This document shows, piece by piece, positions 59,095 to 64,000 of a stretch of DNA of 64,000 bases; within the stretch, counting starts at the first letter, position 1, and each line of letters opens with the position of its first letter. The DNA is taken from contig CM074700.1 of NCBI GenBank assembly GCA_037367355.1, forward strand, positions 1,240,001-1,304,000, given 5' to 3'. The notes beneath the pieces are model-generated. The model was not told the DNA's origin. It made no database searches and worked only from the letters and a program-made list of their open reading frames with translations. This stretch comes from Neoscytalidium dimidiatum (Eukaryota; Ascomycota; Dothideomycetes; Botryosphaeriales; Botryosphaeriaceae). A program made the translations under genes and the position numbers.

Positions 59095-59784
59095 TCACTC
59101 GCGCGGCACCGTTAGCGTGACCGACTTGCTCAGACCCTCAAACAGCCCCGGCGGCCGGATAGGCTGATCGTCGTCGATCTTGAGGCCGTTGATGACACGG
59201 GCCAGCGTAGCGTACGTGCCCAGGATGATGAGCACCTCGACGAGCTCCTCCACTCGGAGCACTTCCAGTGCTTGGCTGATTGTCTCCGGTTCGTTGTTGT
59301 ACGTCGCCAGCTGCTCGTCCACTACGCGCAGGATCACCCGCTCGCGCTTCGTCCACGGGCCCTCGCCATTGCGCACGCTCTCGGCGCTGTTGTTGTTGAT
59401 GGCGTCGATCTTCTCCTGGCCCATCTCATACAGCTCCGCCACCGGCAGATTGACATCGTACTCGTACTTCGCACCCAGCGTAGAAGCAGTGCGGAGCACG
59501 ATGAGTTGCTGCATTTCCCGTCAGTGCAATGCGCCTCACTCAAAGGCAGGGGTCTGGCGGCGTACCCAGTCCAGAAGCTGCACGGTACGGACTTTGCCGT
59601 TGAAGCAGCTGCCAACGAGGCCCATGATGTGGGGAAAGAGGCCCTGCGAGTGCGCAAGCAGAAGGAAAATGTTGCGCCGGAAGGGCAGTACATTGATTTT
59701 CTCCGCGATGTGCGGCGGCGCCGTTGCCGCGTCCACATAAGGGACCAGGCTGGTGTGGCGGAACGGATCGTTGTAAACGGTCAT
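59095..59784 (-). CDS. Carboxymuconolactone decarboxylase/AhpD-like protein lacking the usual Cys and His
   Basis: Small all-helical protein of the CMD/AhpD-like fold. Exons on the minus strand are 59784-59566 and 59508-59095, giving 210 residues from MTVYNDPFRH. The core KVRTVQLLDWQLIVLRTASTL, then GAKYEYDVNLPVAELYEMG, corresponds to the family's helix pair. The Cys that normally precedes YEW and the His that follows are replaced (AKYEYDVN), so peroxidase or classic decarboxylase chemistry is unlikely. The C-terminal half has VEELVEVLIILGTYATLARVINGL, typical of fungal members found in biosynthetic clusters. The gene is divergent from the P450, with 432 bp between starts, which supports co-regulation. 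It may act as a cyclase or decarboxylase-like helper; that is inference. Confidence 0.85.
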
Positions 59785-60216
59785 TTTTGCTCTTTGATGG
59801 ACGAGGACGGTTGGACAGAGGGAATAGAAGTAAGCAATTGAGCGTTTCTGACAACTTTGAGAGCGGGATGTCATCTATTTAAATTCGTGAGTGAGGTGCC
59901 CTGCTCCCGCTTCCGCTCCTGCAGCCCATGCTGATCAATCACATAGTCCGGTCTGGTACGCTGTAGCACGCCCCATTTTTTTTTTTTCTCATTCTCCGAA
60001 TATGCCCCACGCCTCACGGCGCAACCGGCCAACACGCCGACCACGGCGACCTCCGTCCCAGCAACTTGCGTTTGCTCGGTCAGCGTCGTGCCAGTCGATA
60101 AGTAATCCAGCTTGAGCTTGGGTGTATATCAAACACCTTTGAGAAGCAGTTGAAAGCCGTGACTAAATTATCATCACAATATCATCGAACTGCCGTCGTA
60201 CATCTCGTCTTGCTCA
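59785..60216. promoter_or_regulatory. Bidirectional promoter of CMD-like gene and P450
   Basis: Between the two starts are TTTAAATA on the minus strand at 59883-59876, about 95 bp upstream of the CMD-like ATG, and TATAT at 60125-60129, about 90 bp upstream of the P450 ATG. Both are plausible TATA elements. No shared operator was recognised. Confidence 0.4.
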
Positions 60217-61861
60217 ATGGCTGTCATTTCTGCAACGCCCACGAGCGTGGCTGCCACAAGCGTTCAATTCCTTGGCCTCGCCGGAGTGCTACTCGTGGCC
60301 TATGTGATCTACACACGTTATTTCACCGGCCTCAGACACATTCCTGGTCCTTTTATTGCCAGTATCAGCAATGCTTGGAAGATCAATGCGGCCTGGCATG
60401 CCGAAATGCCTCAACGCAACATTGCACTGCATCGCAAGTATGGTCCCTTGGTGCGCATCGGGCCAAGCATGATCTCTGTTGACGATCCGGCTGCACTCAA
60501 CATCATCTATGGCTTCAAACCGATTTACGCCAAGGTGAGTCCTGATCACAGTACGAGAAGAGATCCGAACACTGACCATCCAAGACTGCATTCTACCCCA
60601 TTGTCGAGGCGCTTCACGAGGGCAAGCTTCTCGCGAACTTGTTCACGACGCGCTCTGAAAAGTACCATGCCCACTTGAAGCGGGCTTCGGTCAATGCCTA
60701 CTCGGTGGCCGCTCTCAGCGACCTGGAGCCCTCTGTGCAGCCAGTCATTGACCTTTTCTTGGACAAGCTTGAGGAATTGAGCGACAGTGGCAAGAAATCT
60801 TTCGACATTGGCACCTGGCTTCAGTTCTTCGCCTTCGATGCGCTTGGGCGGATCAACTTTTCCGAAGACTTGGGTTTCATACGCACCGGTACCGACGTGG
60901 GCCAGAGCATCCACACCATCGACGGACTGCTGGCATACTTGTCCGTCATTGGTCAGGCGCCATGGATGCACAAGCTTTTGCTTGGCAATCCGATACTCCT
61001 TCGCATCCTGCCGCTCGAGAGCAGTAACCAAGTACAGCAGTTTGCCATCAACATGATCAACAAGCGCAAAAGTGGCCAGCAGCAGGATGTCAAGCGCGAT
61101 TTGCTCGCACGTCTGCTTGAGGTATCGGAGAAAGACGAGTCGAAGCTGAGCCTCACCGAGATCATTGCACTCACTACGACCAACCTGATTGCGGGCTCAG
61201 ACAGCACTGCGATCGGACTGCGGGCCATCCTCTACTTCCTGTGCCGCACTCCGCATGCCTACAGCGCCCTGCAGCGCGAGGTTGACGAGGCCTTTGACAA
61301 TGGCACGCTGAAGCTGCCGGTGCGGTTTGCCGATGGCGCCAAGTTGACGTACCTGCACGCTGTCGTCAACGAGGCCCTCCGGGCCCACGCTGCCACAGGC
61401 TTCGTTCTGGAGCGCGAGGTCCCTGCTGGTGGTGTGACCTTGGCAGGCGAGTTCATTCCCGGGGGTACCATCGTTGGAATCAACTCGTGGGTCATGCACG
61501 CCAACAAACAGGTCTACGGCGAAGATGCGGAGAGCTTCAGGCCCGAGCGCTGGTTTGAGGAAGAGGAGCGCGTGCGCGAGATGAAGCGCTGCAGCATGGC
61601 GGTAAGTAGATCTTCCCCCAACATACTGATCGTATGCCCTCCTCCGCTTGCTGAAACTAAAGATGTGAACAGTTTGGTGCCGGGCCTCGTGTCTGCGTGG
61701 GCCGCAACATCTCCATGATGGAGATAGTCAAGTTCCTGCCCGCGCTCATGCGCCGTTTCGACTTCCGCTTGGCCAACCCGGAGCAGGAGTGGGATGTCCT
61801 TGGCCATTGGTTCACCAAGCAGACGAACCTCGATATGGTCTTTACGCCGCGCGGGCTGTAG
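60217..61861 (+). CDS. Cytochrome P450 monooxygenase (pisatin-demethylase-like), cluster tailoring enzyme
   Basis: Microsomal P450 of 507 residues. Exons are 60217-60534, 60585-61601 and 61673-61861. An N-terminal helix (FLGLAGVLLVAYVIYTRYF) precedes the hinge HIPGPF. The I-helix reads AGSDSTAIGLRAI, the ExxR is in NEALRAH, and SFRPERWFEEE and the heme motif FGAGPRVCVGRN follow, the last formed at the start of exon 3. The sequence style (IPGPFIASISNAWKI, YGPLVRIGPSMISVDD) resembles the pisatin demethylase/benzoate hydroxylase group. It is divergent from the CMD-like gene and is the last recognisable gene of the cluster. It most likely oxidises the NRPS product, though that link rests on position only. 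Confidence 0.94.
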
Positions 61862-64000
61862 ATGGAGCGTGACGCGTTCCTGACTCAAGCGTACAGCTGC
61901 ACTCGAAACTAGAGCTGCAGCAATAGTAGCTAGACTAGATACAACAATAGACGCACTGACATCAAATGTTGTTAAGATAAGGTGATATTACGTGACAGAC
62001 CGCTGAATTCAAGAAAGGGCATCTTCGGAGTACAGGATCAGCTGGAGCTGCAAAGGCATTGCACAACATCGAGTCATTCCTCGCCACCGTAAAGCTGTCA
62101 TGCAAGTGCTTTGAATTGGACAGCTGGCGTGAGGCGTCTCCTAAACTCCAAGGCCACCCATCCTGACATTGTCTGTGCTCTACTTAATGAATATACTTTA
62201 TAGGAGCGAGTCAACTAAGTCTCCACAAAATGACCTGAATAGGCAGTCTCGGAGTTTATTTTATATATTTGTATCGAGCTTTTTTCTCCGTGATCTGGAT
62301 CTGCACACTGCCGAGGCGCGGGGAAAATAAATCCGTTTCAGCGCCTCTTGCAGCTTTCAGGCCAACCATCGGAAGTACTGCTCCTTCTCGCAACACGAGT
62401 TACTTGTAGGGCGATGGCGTGTGCAGGTTTCCTGCGGATAAGTTCGCATTGAGAGCTACCGCACTTGCTGTCGTATCTTCTTGAACACGCGGATTTTGCC
62501 ACGTGGGGGTTCGAGCGAGCCTCCGTGACGCCACGGAGCAGACTATCGATATCTAACTGAATTGGCGTCGTAACGACAATCACACACTCAATTGCAAAAG
62601 CCGCGCAAGCTAAAGGCACGGCGGTAAAGCAGTATGCAGCAGTAGCACACGGAGTCGTAGGGTATGATGGACGTTCATGCAATGGCAAGCAAAGCCGGGA
62701 AAGGAAGCACAGACTCGTTTTCGTGGGATGTTGAGTAATCACCACACAAAGCGTTTTAAAACCGTCCGACGGCTGGCGTAAGCGCGTCCAATGACTACCA
62801 GATGTGGGCATCAATGACACGACAAGGGCCAGCATCCTTTCAACACTGGGAAGTGAATCCTGACCGGACAGGGAATCAAATCCATTTCGGTTTTGTTTAC
62901 GCTTTAGTCGAGACGGAAAGCAGGGCCGACAGCCAAGCGGAGTGCTTACTCACGTCCGATGGGCGTTATGTAGGTGGTCCATTTCAGTTGTGTTGAGCGC
63001 AGTGTGGGATGGGTGGCCGTATGTAACCCAACAAAACGGAGGCGATGACACGGTCTTTTTTCGGATTTGACTATCCCCTCACCTTGCAGGTCAGCAATGC
63101 ACGAGCAGAGTTTTCATCAACGCAATTTTTGTGGCTGATCTCGTCGGTGCAGCCGACCGCGGTGGTAATGGCGTGTTTGTTTGAGTGGATTGTCGACCGA
63201 ATATAAGCCGATGCCGCTGACTTGCTACTACACGCCCACGTGTCAGGCTACGGCCAATCCTGCTTCACGTCTCAAGTGATTGTAGCGGCGGTCTAGGATG
63301 ATCAGCTGGCGCAGTTATGAGTCGCAGCCGAGCCATGGGGGTCGATTTCGTTCTCGAGCGTCGGCTAAGGCTTGATGGGAGAATTTCCCGGGGACTGGTC
63401 GCCTTAGCTCCAGTATGGAAGCCTACGACGCAAGGCTTAGCCCGACTCCGGCGGAGAGATCCCTGAAGAGGCTGCAGACCCTGCGCTAGGGCTTTAGAAG
63501 AGATCTCGAACGCTCGGAGTTCTGGAGTGATGGTTCTGTGGAGGATCGCAGGTTCCTGCATGACGCTCGGGCCTGCAGGGAAACCGTCAGGCGGTTTGCT
63601 AAGAAGATCCTCAAATGGCATCATTGCAAAGGACCACGATGGAGACCCTTCCAGCCAATCCTCCCCGCATGGACCCTCACGCAACCCCCCGGTCCTGGGC
63701 CCCCAAACGCAGGGACCACGTCGACCAGCGCATTCACGATGATTACTGGCTGCTTACTGCCTGCACGGGCTCCAAGCGGCAGCGCTGCCGTTCCTGTATG
63801 GCGGGCGGGTGGCTGTCCCGCTTGTGGACCGTCCCGGCGGCGGCTCAGCAATCAGACAGAGCACAAAGGCAGCCTCCACCGTCATGAGTAATCCCAGGTG
63901 CGGTCCCCAAGCAGTCCCTAAGCGGCGTAGCGGGTGCTCCCGCGGCTAATCCGCATGCGGCAGGCCGCCCTCGTTAGCCAGAGTCCGCTCAGCCGCGTGT
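61862..64000. other. Region to window end without a recognisable gene
   Basis: About 2.1 kb. Short frames near 62340-62840 and 63270-63890 lack domains, signal peptides or consistent splice structure. The right border of the cluster is therefore not defined within the window. Confidence 0.45.

Overview
The window is nuclear DNA of a filamentous ascomycete (Pezizomycotina). The evidence is short GT-AG introns of about 45-120 bp with CTAAC/CTGAC-like branch sites, spaced genes on both strands, fungus-specific families (rhodopsin-domain PTH11-like membrane proteins, GPI-anchored Ser/Pro/Gly-rich wall protein, CYP and NRPS genes), and premature stops of the C-to-T type expected from RIP. The genus cannot be read from the sequence. 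All exon coordinates were worked out by hand from reading frame, splice sites and family motifs. No alignment or database search was run.

Left part (1-6.5 kb) is housekeeping: the first codons of a probable OTU1 deubiquitinase, the chaperonin subunit CCT6, and a membrane-anchored GH47 alpha-1,2-mannosidase. From 7.9 to 21.2 kb follow a decayed FAD-linked oxidoreductase, a 106-bp snap-back (MITE-like) hairpin, a rhodopsin-domain membrane protein, a secreted GPI-type wall protein, a sterol C-5 desaturase whose frame is broken by several one- or two-base expansions, and a secreted GH43 arabinanase-like enzyme. From 22.3 to 27.3 kb lies a 1665-codon intronless gene for a largely disordered protein with a possible myristoylation site, with two palindromes in its upstream region.

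The middle part (29-47 kb) holds a short-chain dehydrogenase with a one-base frame break, a second rhodopsin-domain gene with an unresolved splice site, a microsomal P450, an MFS sugar transporter, a dynamin/SLIP-GC-like GTPase pseudogene and an intronless polytopic membrane protein. These are separated by 1-3 kb of apparently gene-free sequence.

The right part (49.5-61.9 kb) is a compact, intact candidate biosynthetic gene cluster: a 2125-residue two-module NRPS (A-T-C-A-T-C), a divergently transcribed enoyl-reductase-like MDR oxidoreductase, a carboxymuconolactone-decarboxylase-like protein without the usual Cys/His residues, and a P450 divergent from it. The first adenylation domain lacks the Asp that binds an alpha-amino group, and there is no thioesterase. 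A small product made from one unusual building block plus one amino acid, released by the terminal C domain and then oxidised, is the most economical reading. That is inference. The last 2.1 kb has no supportable gene.
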